A stretch of 64,000 bases of DNA from Gordonia bronchialis DSM 43247 (GTDB taxonomy: Bacteria; Actinomycetota; Actinomycetes; Mycobacteriales; Mycobacteriaceae), in contig NC_013441.1 of NCBI RefSeq assembly GCF_000024785.1, positions 2,976,001 to 3,040,000 on the forward strand. The letters run 5' to 3'. Positions 11,339-18,034 of this stretch are shown here, one piece after another. Every line of letters starts with the position of its first letter. The stretch's first letter is position 1. A program made the position numbers and the translations under genes. The notes below the pieces were generated by a model. The model had not been told where the DNA came from. It worked only from the letters and a program-made list of their open reading frames with translations, and made no database searches.

Positions 11339-11610
11339 GAAGTTCCCCGACCCGACGTCGGCTGAGCAGTCTATGGGGTTGGTTGTCAAGGGCTGGTTTT
11401 CGGTGTGTGGGCGTGTATGTTCGACTGCTGACAAGGAATCTGTTTGCCGCAGTTGGGTGCTGGGGGTTGTTGGGTTGCCGGGGTCCGGGGTGCCCTGCGC
11501 GTGCTCTACCTAGCGGTCAATCGGGTTGTTCCCGACAGTCTTCATTCGAGCTTTGGTCGCGCGAGGGTGGGACTGCTCATGCTCAGCCGCGGGTTGTTCC
11601 CCAGGTGCTT
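11339..11610. other. Gene-free stretch between exporter remnant and first IS
   Basis: No convincing coding frame. The stretch is less GC-biased in codon pattern than its surroundings. It contains two short related motifs, TCGGGTTGTTCCCGACA near 11522 and GCGGGTTGTTCCCCAGG near 11590. It may be debris of an older insertion, but nothing here can be named. Confidence 0.4.
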
Positions 11611-11653
11611 TGAACCGCCCCGGGTTCGTCGGAGGCTCTCGAACCTGTGAAGG

Positions 11654-11980
11654 ATGGAGAGCATGGCAGCACCTCGGAAGTACAGCATTGAGCTGAAGGA
11701 GCGAGCGACGCGGATGGCGGTGGAAGCCCGCAAGGACCCGGCCACACGGCCGGGAGCGTTCAAACGGATCGGCGATCAACTCGGTGTGCACCCGGAGGCG
11801 CTACGCACCTGGGTCAAGCAAGCCGAAATCGATGGCGGGCAGCGGCCGGGTACCACGAGCAGCGATTCCGAGCGGATCGCGCAGCTCGAGCGGGAGAACC
11901 GCGAGCTGCGGCGGGCGAACACGATCTTGAAGCAGGCGTCGGCTTTTTTTGCCGCGGAGATCGACCGCCCACAGCGTTGA
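11654..11980 (+). CDS. IS3-family OrfA (helix-turn-helix/leucine-zipper part)
   Basis: 108 aa. An N-terminal helix-turn-helix (RMAVEARKDPATRPGAFKRI then GVHPEALRTWVKQAEI) is followed by a heptad-like coiled coil (IAQLERENRELRRANTILKQ) ending SAFFAAEIDRP. OrfA binds the terminal repeats and is normally fused to OrfB by -1 frameshifting. A run of seven T at 11944-11950 (GCT TTT TTT) near the 3' end is the probable slip site, and OrfB lies in the -1 frame. ATG 11663 is an alternative start with GGAG four bases upstream. Confidence 0.88.
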   Translation: MESMAAPRKYSIELKERATRMAVEARKDPATRPGAFKRIGDQLGVHPEALRTWVKQAEIDGGQRPGTTSSDSERIAQLERENRELRRANTILKQASAFFAAEIDRPQR

Positions 11981-12945
11981 TCGTGGAGTTCGTCGCCGCT
12001 TCTCGCGACGAACACGGAGTCGATCCGATCTGCGCGGCCCTACGCGACACGGCCGCCCAGATCGCTCCGTCCACGGTACGAGCCCACCTGAGTGCGAACA
12101 AGACCGAGGCGCCACGCACGGTGCGTGACCGGGAGATGCTCGGCGAGATCCGCACCGTGCACGCCGACAATCTCGGCGTCTACGGTGCCCGCAAGGTCCA
12201 CGCCGAACTACGCAGAAAGGATATCGACGTGGCGCGCTGCACTGTCGAACGATTGATGAAAGCCGATGGACTGCAAGGGATACCGAGGTTGAAGACACGC
12301 AGGACCACCCGCAGCGATGGCGCCGAAACCCCGCAACCGGCCGACCGAGTCGGCCGGCAGTTCACCGCCGAGGCGCCGAACACCTTGTGGGTGGCGGACC
12401 TGACCTACATCCGCACCCACTCCGGGTGGGTGTACGCGGCGTTCATCCTCGACGTGTACTCGCGCGTGGTCGTCGGCTGGCAGGTCTCGACCACGATGCA
12501 CACCGACCTCGCATTGGACGCCTTAGACATGGGATTGTGGGCGCGTGATCGTGCCGGCCAGGATGTGGCCGGACTGATTCACCACTCGGACCGCGGAGTG
12601 CAGTATCGAGCGATTCGTTACACCGAGCGTCTCGCCGAAGCTGAAGCGGTGACTTCGGTTGGCTCCAAGGGTGATTCGTATGACAACGCGATGGCCGAGG
12701 CGTTCAACTCGTTATTCAAGGCGGAATGTATCCGCAACCCGATCATGCGCCCGAAGAGCGGGTGGGGCGGTGTCGGCGACGTCGAGATCGCGGTCGCCGA
12801 GTACATCGAGTGGTTCAACCACCGCCGTCTGCACGGCGAGATCGGACACGTCCCGCCGGTCGAGTACGAGGCCGCCTACTGGGCGGCCCACACGGTCACC
12901 AGCTACCGTGAGAACCCGGTCCCAGCAGAGGCCGGAACCAACTAA
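11977..12945 (+). CDS. IS3-family OrfB, DDE transposase
   Basis: 322 aa by itself, starting at a TTG that overlaps the OrfA stop (TTGA); more likely made as an OrfAB fusion. The HTH_21-like part GVYGARKVHAELRRK precedes the rve integrase core. The catalytic acids are the D of LWVADLTYI, the D of IHHSDRGVQY and the E of AEAFNSLFKAE, with DD(35)E-like spacing. The terminal EWFNHRRLHGEIGHVPPVEYE is conserved in the family. All motifs are intact, so the element could be active. Confidence 0.9.
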   Translation: MIVEFVAASRDEHGVDPICAALRDTAAQIAPSTVRAHLSANKTEAPRTVRDREMLGEIRTVHADNLGVYGARKVHAELRRKDIDVARCTVERLMKADGLQGIPRLKTRRTTRSDGAETPQPADRVGRQFTAEAPNTLWVADLTYIRTHSGWVYAAFILDVYSRVVVGWQVSTTMHTDLALDALDMGLWARDRAGQDVAGLIHHSDRGVQYRAIRYTERLAEAEAVTSVGSKGDSYDNAMAEAFNSLFKAECIRNPIMRPKSGWGGVGDVEIAVAEYIEWFNHRRLHGEIGHVPPVEYEAAYWAAHTVTSYRENPVPAEAGTN

Positions 12946-12975
12946 CCGAGCCTCCAGCAAACCCGGGGCGATTCA

Positions 12976-13063
12976 CGTTGTCGTGAGGCACGATCTCACG
13001 TAACCGCTTGATCCGGGCATTACGGCGGTTGTCACCACGACTCAACCGACTACGATTAGACAC
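12976..13063 (-). pseudogene. Truncated start of a transposase-like gene
   Basis: On the minus strand AGGAGG (13070-13075) is followed six bases later by a GTG (13063) that opens SNRSRLSRGDNRRNARIKR. The frame is cut after 29 codons by the right end of IS copy A. The basic N-terminus recalls IS110-type transposases of Rhodococcus and Gordonia, but this is from memory. It shows that the IS, or a deletion at its edge, removed the rest of the gene. Confidence 0.4.
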
Positions 13064-13064
13064 T

Positions 13065-13127
13065 GACATCCTCCTAGTTTTGGTTCTGGGACACCAAGCC
13101 CGACATCAACCAAAACAGGAGGATGTC
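13065..13127. repeat. 20-bp inverted repeat with 22-base loop
   Basis: GACATCCTCCTAGTTTTGG... at 13065-13085 pairs with the matching arm at 13108-13127 (CAAAACAGGAGGATGTC); the only irregularity is one bulged base. Each arm carries an outward-reading AGGAGGATGTC, so a ribosome site faces both ways. It may be an end of the element that owned the truncated gene at 12976-13063. Confidence 0.65.
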
Positions 13128-13207
13128 GCTGGCTTCCAATCCCTCAACCCATTACTAGGTGCCCCTACGCCGGCTGACCTGTCCCCCGACGTCCCCCTTT
13201 CGCCGGC

Positions 13208-13240
13208 TGAGGTGTGAGGAGCGCTAGTCACAAGCCTCGA
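13208..13240. repeat. Interspersed repeat, copy 1
   Basis: The 33-mer beginning TGAGGTGTGAGGAGCG and ending AGCCTCGA matches the reverse complement of 24258-24290 with about seven mismatches. A shorter piece recurs at 15078-15090. Similar motifs are, as far as I recall, common between genes in Gordonia and Rhodococcus. Confidence 0.6.
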
Positions 13241-13303
13241 AGCCCTGACGACACACCCGATCCACGCAACCACCACCGTGAGAGCACTCGACAAAATCAG
13301 AGG

Positions 13304-13332
13304 TTGCACAATCCGACAAACCGATCTAACAT
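13304..13332 (+). promoter_or_regulatory. Sigma-70 type promoter of the HNH nuclease gene
   Basis: TTGCAC at 13304-13309 and TAACAT at 13327-13332 are separated by exactly 17 bases. A start of transcription near 13339 would place the LexA-like site at 13347 just downstream, an ideal position for repression. Confidence 0.6.
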
Positions 13333-13346
13333 CGAAAGTAGGTTCG

Positions 13347-13362
13347 AAGAACACCAGTTCGA
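13347..13362 (+). promoter_or_regulatory. Candidate LexA (SOS) operator
   Basis: AAGAACACCAGTTCGA contains GAAC-N4-GTTC with the full right half GTTCGA of the mycobacterial SOS box TCGAAC-N4-GTTCGA; 10 of the 12 fixed positions match. Several DUF222/13E12-family genes of M. tuberculosis are LexA-controlled, which fits the gene downstream. Confidence 0.65.
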
Positions 13363-13381
13363 CACAAGGGGGGTGACCACA

Positions 13382-15037
13382 GTGAGCGACCAGCCACCAT
13401 TACCACCACAGCTCACCGACCTGATCGCCCAACTCCACGCCCTCACCGACGAACTCCAGCAGGTGGACCTCACCGCCTGCTCCGACGATGACCTCATCGC
13501 TGCCGCCAACGCGCACGAACAAGCCATCACCCGATTGACCTACGCCGGTGACCGGCAACTGGTGGAGATCACCGCGCGGGATCTGCCGCGGCAGATGGGC
13601 TACCGCTCGGTGCCGAACTTCTTCAACCATCGTCTGCGGATCTCCAACCCGCAACGCCGCCGCACCCAACTGGCGGCCACCGCCACTCAACGATCGTTGA
13701 CCGGCGACACCACCGAACCGAGGTTTCCGGTGCTCGCCGAGGCGTTCGCCGCCGGCACCGTCGGCACCGGGCACATCACCACGGTGCTCGATGTGCTCGA
13801 CCAGATCCCCGCGTCGGTCCCCTTCGACAAGAAGACCGCGGCCGAGCGGCAGATGGTCGACATCGCCACCGAGTTCGCGCCTGCCGAGATCGCGATGGCC
13901 GGTCAACGCCTGTTGGGCCATCTCGATCCGGACGGGTCGCTGACCGGTGATGCTGATCGGGCGCGGCGCCGCGGAGTGTGGATCGGCAAACCGCGTACTG
14001 ATGGGACCTCGCATCTGTCGGGCACCCTTACCCCGGAATTGGCGGCCCGACTGTCGATGATGATGGCCGTGTTCGGCCAACCCGGCCTCAACAACCCCGA
14101 CGATCCCGACGCGCCGAACGGGGCCTACGAGAACGCTGATGCCGACCACGTCGCCGACGCCGCCTGCCGTGACTACCGCACCCCCACCCAACGCAACCAC
14201 GACGCCCTCGATGCGGCCCTGGAAGCCATGTTTGCCGACGGGACGCTGGGCACCACCCACCGCGGTCTGCCGGTGCAGTTGATCATCAAAGCCGACCTGA
14301 GCGATCTGATCGCCGAGACCGGGTACGGTGTCACCGCCACCAACACCCTGCTACCGATGACCGATGTCATCCGGTTGGCCGCGCAGGCACAGCCGTGGTT
14401 GGCGGTGTTCGAGGACGCCACCCCGATCCCCCTGTTCTTCGGGAAAGGCAAACGGTTCGCCACCCAAGCCCAACGCATGGTCAACTTCGCCCGCCCCGAC
14501 GGACACGTCTGTTCCGCCCACGGCTGTGATCAGCCGGCGGCGTATCTGGAACTGCATCACGCCCAACTGGACTGGGCCGACGGCGGACTCACCGACATCA
14601 TCGACATGACCGGCGCGTGTCCCAAACACAATCGGATGGTCGGACCCAACCCCGGCCAATACACCACCCGCATGATCGGCGACGGCCCCGACCGCGGACG
14701 CTGCGGCTGGACCCTCAACACCCGCCCCGGCGCACCACCCAACCCCGAACGGGTCAACCGCACCCCCGACCTGGCCGCCGGATTCACCAAACACCTCGCG
14801 CAGGTACGCGCCGAAATCCACGGCCCACCTGGCAATGGGCCGACGACCGACGACCCGACAACCGATGTTCCCGACATGGACACCGGACGATCAGCGCTGC
14901 CCACTGAACAAGGCGCGATCGACCAACAGGTCCGCGAACTCGCCCGCCTCCAGCTCCGTCAGACCATCAACCCCGACTCCGTCGTCGAGACCCGGCTCGC
15001 CGCACTCCTCGAAACGCACCTCGGACTCAACAACTGA
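13382..15037 (+). CDS. DUF222 / HNH endonuclease domain protein (13E12 repeat family)
   Basis: 551 aa. The N-terminal two thirds is a DUF222 domain (segments such as ITRLTYAGDRQLVEITAR, RRTQLAATATQRSL, GTGHITTVLDVLDQIP). The C-terminal third has an HNH nuclease motif: CSAHGCDQPAAYLELHHAQ, then DWADGGLTD, then GACPKHNRMV, giving cysteine pairs, the H-H of the active site and the final C-P-x-H-N. These genes are often in several copies and linked to mobile DNA in actinobacteria; their cellular role is not settled. The GTG at 13382 is preferred because AAGGGGGG lies eight bases upstream, while GTG 13373 touches it. Promoter and SOS-like box precede it. Nuclease activity is inferred from motif only. 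Confidence 0.85.
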   Translation: MSDQPPLPPQLTDLIAQLHALTDELQQVDLTACSDDDLIAAANAHEQAITRLTYAGDRQLVEITARDLPRQMGYRSVPNFFNHRLRISNPQRRRTQLAATATQRSLTGDTTEPRFPVLAEAFAAGTVGTGHITTVLDVLDQIPASVPFDKKTAAERQMVDIATEFAPAEIAMAGQRLLGHLDPDGSLTGDADRARRRGVWIGKPRTDGTSHLSGTLTPELAARLSMMMAVFGQPGLNNPDDPDAPNGAYENADADHVADAACRDYRTPTQRNHDALDAALEAMFADGTLGTTHRGLPVQLIIKADLSDLIAETGYGVTATNTLLPMTDVIRLAAQAQPWLAVFEDATPIPLFFGKGKRFATQAQRMVNFARPDGHVCSAHGCDQPAAYLELHHAQLDWADGGLTDIIDMTGACPKHNRMVGPNPGQYTTRMIGDGPDRGRCGWTLNTRPGAPPNPERVNRTPDLAAGFTKHLAQVRAEIHGPPGNGPTTDDPTTDVPDMDTGRSALPTEQGAIDQQVRELARLQLRQTINPDSVVETRLAALLETHLGLNN

Positions 15038-15077
15038 ACCGGCGCCTGCGATGGACCACTTGATTCCGATCCCTGAC

Positions 15078-15090
15078 GTGTGAGGAGCGA
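15078..15090. repeat. Interspersed repeat, partial copy
   Basis: GTGTGAGGAGCGA repeats the core of the 33-mer at 13208-13240. It lies between the HNH gene and the following convergent gene. Confidence 0.45.
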
Positions 15091-15106
15091 GGTGGACCAC
15101 TCCGCG

Positions 15107-15841
15107 TCACACCTCGATGCGAACGTTCTCAGGGTGGATCATGAGTTCGATCGGGACAACGAATCCGATTGCGACATTGAAAGGTTCGATTTCCCACTCA
15201 CGCAGCGCGGCGGTGGTCAGCGTCGCCGCCTCGATTCGTGAGGTCGCCGACAGTGTCGCCACGAGTGTCGCGCGATCGTTGGCTGCAGACGTTTCGCCCC
15301 AGCTGCCGACCGTGGGCGCCGGAGAAGCCGAGATCACTGAATATGTCCACGCGTTGACAGTTGAAGTACTGATCAGGACAGCCGGTTCACCCTTTCCCGG
15401 GTTCGGTCCTCGGCCGACCACCACCTCACCCCTCGCCTGCGCACCCTCTGCCGCCCGAATAATGTACTGCTCCACGTCCTCCCAGCACCCGTCGTACAGC
15501 CCGCCGCGTCGTACGGGACCGAGTTGGATGAACAAACCCCTGCCGATGGTCGACTCGCTCGCATGCGAGAAACGACTGGTGATTCCTACGCAGATCATTG
15601 ACGTCGACGAATCGAAGCTCGCGACCTCGCGATAGTGCGCACGGCCGTACCGACGGGTGGATACCGCCCCCGAACACAACACCTGTTCGAGATCGTCGCA
15701 GTCCGTGTGCGACTTGATCTTCATCAACACTGGTTCCCCGTCTCGCCACATGCGCACATGCTCGGACATGGCCAGACCCAGTGACACCTCAGTCGATTGT
15801 GTCGAGTCGAACCCCTTGGTGACATCGTTGGTTGCGCTCAT
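15107..15841 (-). CDS. Hypothetical protein, unrecognised
   Basis: 244 aa from the ATG at 15841, which has GGGGGGAC three bases upstream; a longer frame to 15976 is possible. The sequence is a soluble, mixed alpha/beta protein without signal peptide or membrane segment. It is rich in Ser, Thr and Val, with two cysteines in HTDCDDLEQVLCSG. The C-terminus ends in strands (NVAIGFVVPIELMIHPENV). I do not recognise a family. The lower codon bias than in core genes and the position between an HNH gene and a pseudogene suggest accessory origin. Confidence 0.55.
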   Translation of the reverse strand: MSATNDVTKGFDSTQSTEVSLGLAMSEHVRMWRDGEPVLMKIKSHTDCDDLEQVLCSGAVSTRRYGRAHYREVASFDSSTSMICVGITSRFSHASESTIGRGLFIQLGPVRRGGLYDGCWEDVEQYIIRAAEGAQARGEVVVGRGPNPGKGEPAVLISTSTVNAWTYSVISASPAPTVGSWGETSAANDRATLVATLSATSRIEAATLTTAALREWEIEPFNVAIGFVVPIELMIHPENVRIEV

Positions 15842-15972
15842 AAGTCCCCCGATCGAGTTGGTCACCCCATCATCGCGAACCTCGTACTCGCTGACGTTTA
15901 CGCGCTCACCGCTGTGGACAGGGAAACGTAGCCCGTCGGATGGTGCAGTAAGGGTCCGGGCGAGTGCCAGAA

Positions 15973-16735
15973 TCATTCACTCCGGGATACCCCGCGCCGA
16001 CGATCGCCCGATCGTGGCTCGGCTTCCCACCCGGCCGCAAACGGCGACGGCGTAACCCTCCGACGCCGCAGGACCGCGATCGCCGCAGTGGTGACGACCA
16101 GCGCCACGATCGTCCCGACCGCGATGCCGACGACGGCCGTCGTCTCCCCTGCGCGGCCACGATGATCCCGACGAAGGCCCAGACCAGCGTGAGTGGGTAG
16201 GCGACGAGCACGGACCCGACTGCGGTGGTGACGGCCAGCCCGACCACGGCGCACGCGAGGAGAATGGCCACCTGCCAGCCCAGTGACTGCGGATCAGCGA
16301 GGTCGGCACCGATCGCGGCTGCCCAGTTCTGGAAGACGGCTGCCGTTGCCCAGGCCGCGTAGACACCGACGAGGACACGAGGTCAGGACCGTGAGCCACG
16401 GCGGCGCAGAGTCGTCGGCCGGCCGCGCGGCGATCCGGGCCGCGTCGAGCAGGACCACCGTCATGACGATCAGGACGATCGGGGTCACCCAGGTCCATTC
16501 GGGTGCCGACACCAGAATCCACACCGCCGCGCCGGCGAACGCGACTTCGAGGTCGATGAGCAGGCGTCGCGGATTAATGGTCCTGGCGGCGCCCTTCCAC
16601 ACCACGAGGAGGGCGAACACGATCGACAGCAAGTGGATGTGACTCCAGATCGAGAACGTGTAGCCCCACCGGGGTGATCAGGAGATCGGTCGTCGACTCG
16701 TTGGGCGACGCACCGAACCCGCCGGTGGCGCGGAA
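15973..16735 (-). pseudogene. TspO/MBR-like tryptophan-rich membrane protein, 5'-truncated, three frameshifts
   Basis: Piecing together three frames gives a recognisable membrane protein. It reads FGASPNESTTDLLITPVG, then YTFSIWSHIHLLSIVFALL, several helices, then VLVGVYAAWATAAVFQNW and PLTLVWAFVGIIVAAQG, and finally TTAVVGIAVGTIVALVV. The I-T-P-x-G-Y-T-F-S-I-W string and the late V-Y-A-x-W and V-W-A motifs are those of TspO/MBR-related sensory proteins. Shifts are needed near 16661-16667, 16375-16385 and 16143-16149. The first helix is missing, and the 5' edge runs into the 3' end of the ferritin-like gene. No product should be made. Confidence 0.65.
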
Positions 16736-17421
16736 TCGAGTACGGCATCGGACACCACGACGAACAGTCTCCAGGTGTCGATGATGAACCGGCGCCGTGA
16801 GACTGCGAGGTCGCGCAACGCCGGCCCGTGGTCTAGCCCGACAACCACCGTCACCACCAGGGCCGCGGTGCGCCACAGATATACGAGTACATGTCGAACC
16901 GCGGCCGGATGGTGCCCGAATCGTTCTCGGAGACAATCGATCTGGAACGGGACATGGCGGTGCTCGTCGTCGAGGATTCGTTCGGCGACGTCGGTGAGCA
17001 GGCGATCTTCGCCCTCGGCCAGCGCCCGGTAGTACCGCAGTGCGATCACTTCGGCGATCGCCAGGATCATCACTTCGAGCCGGAGCCCGAGCAGTCGTCG
17101 CAGATGAACGAAGACGGTGTCGGACCAATGCCGGTCAACGGTGCCGTGACCGCCGGCGCGGAGCAACGCGGCCAGCATTCGCGCATGGTTCTGCTCTTCG
17201 GCGACGAAGAGGCGGACCGCCGCGGCGTAGTCGGTGTCGCCGCTAAGGTCGGCCTTCGCGATGAGGTGGGCGCCATCCCCGCTCTCCCCGACCTGGAACC
17301 GCTGGAGGCTGAGCACCACCGCGGGTGTGAGATCGGTGCCGCCGGCCCAGTCGGGCTGGGCTCTCTGCGAACGTCGGTGTGCCGCGACACGGAAGTCGGC
17401 CAGCCACTGCTGCGAGTCCAT
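16678..17421 (-). CDS. Ferritin-like domain protein
   Basis: 247 aa, all-helical. Two metal-binding signatures of the ferritin-like/diiron fold are visible: VAEEQNHARMLAAL (E-x-x-H, about 73-86) and ILDDEHRHVPFQID (about 149-162). A glutamate-bearing helix (LEVMILAIAEVIALRYY) lies between them. It is likely a cytoplasmic iron-binding or diiron oxidase-like protein; the reaction is unknown. The last ~20 residues (PPAGSVRRPTSRRPIS) come from sequence overlapping the decayed TspO-like gene, so the natural C-terminus may have been altered by the same deletion. It lies downstream of soxR on the same strand with a 96-base gap. Confidence 0.72.
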   Translation of the reverse strand: MDSQQWLADFRVAAHRRSQRAQPDWAGGTDLTPAVVLSLQRFQVGESGDGAHLIAKADLSGDTDYAAAVRLFVAEEQNHARMLAALLRAGGHGTVDRHWSDTVFVHLRRLLGLRLEVMILAIAEVIALRYYRALAEGEDRLLTDVAERILDDEHRHVPFQIDCLRERFGHHPAAVRHVLVYLWRTAALVVTVVVGLDHGPALRDLAVSRRRFIIDTWRLFVVVSDAVLDSAPPAGSVRRPTSRRPIS

Positions 17422-17517
17422 ACATCCAGCCTATGGGCACATCTCGGCAGCCCGGCCGCCGTTGTGCACGATCTGAACGACACACGGCACCCTGCGCGCG
17501 TGGCCGGCCGCGCGACC

Positions 17518-17994
17518 TCAGTCCACGTCGCCGGGGTCGATTGCGGGCAGTAGTCGGGGCCCCGCGCCGGCAGATCCCAGTTCGTCATCGGGATTGAGGA
17601 CGCGACAGCTGCGCAGCGACACGCAACCACAGCCGATGCACTCGACCAATTCCTCCTCCATCCGCTCGATCTCTTTACGTCGGGCCTCGAGTCGTCCGCG
17701 CCATCGCTCGCCGATGCGCCGCCAGTCGGTCTTGGACGGCATCCGGTCCTGCGGGAGGTCGGCGAAGACCTCGGCCACCTCGGCCAGCGGGATACCCATG
17801 CGCTTGGCCACCTGGATCACCGATACGCGTCGGATCACGTGGCGGGCGAATCGGCGTTGACCGCCCGAGGTCCGGGTCGAGCTGATCAGCCCTTCCCGCT
17901 CGTAGAAGTGCAAGGCAGACACCGCAACTCCGGTCCGGCGTGCAACCTCTCCGACGGTCAGCAGATCGGTCGGGACAGGCTTGATCTCATTCAT
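17518..17994 (-). CDS. soxR: Redox-sensing MerR-family activator SoxR
   Basis: 158 aa. The N-terminal MerR winged helix reads LTVGEVARRTGVAVSALHFY, then REGLISSTRTSGGQRRF. A dimer helix follows, and CIGCGCVSLRSC (C-x2-C-x-C-x5-C) binds the [2Fe-2S] cluster that senses redox-cycling compounds. In actinobacteria SoxR usually controls a few efflux or oxidoreductase genes rather than SoxS. The ATG at 17994 gives the normal SoxR length. The divergent MFS gene starts 41 bases away with a SoxR-type palindrome between them, so it is the obvious target and soxR probably controls itself. Confidence 0.93.
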   Translation of the reverse strand: MNEIKPVPTDLLTVGEVARRTGVAVSALHFYEREGLISSTRTSGGQRRFARHVIRRVSVIQVAKRMGIPLAEVAEVFADLPQDRMPSKTDWRRIGERWRGRLEARRKEIERMEEELVECIGCGCVSLRSCRVLNPDDELGSAGAGPRLLPAIDPGDVD

Positions 17995-17996
17995 GC

Positions 17997-18034
17997 TTGA
18001 CCTCAACTTAAGTTCAGGTTCTAGCGTAGCCCAC
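17997..18034 (+). promoter_or_regulatory. SoxR-controlled promoter with stretched spacer
   Basis: TTGACC (17997-18002) and TAGCGT (18022-18027) are 19 bases apart, the over-long spacer that MerR-family activators correct by twisting DNA. Between them CCTCAACTTAAGTTCAGG (18001-18018) is an 18-bp near-perfect palindrome like known SoxR boxes. Transcription would begin at about 18034-18035, right at the MFS ATG. Confidence 0.75.

Larger units (their letters stand above)
11611..12975 (+). mobile_element. IS3-family insertion sequence, copy A (1365 bp)
   Basis: The ends form a 28-bp imperfect inverted repeat: left 11611-11638, beginning TGAACCGCCCCGGGTT, and right 12948-12975, whose complement begins TGAATCGCCCCGGGTT. 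Inside are two overlapping frames in the -1 relation typical of IS3 elements. Flanking bases GCTT and CGTT do not form a clear target duplication. That suggests the element took part in a later rearrangement or sits at a deletion end. Its right side abuts the truncated start of another transposase-like gene. Confidence 0.9.

Noticed and set aside
11607..12979. 3-4 bp target duplication around IS copy A
   Set aside because: Flanks GCTT and CGTT do not match in any alignment of the ends.
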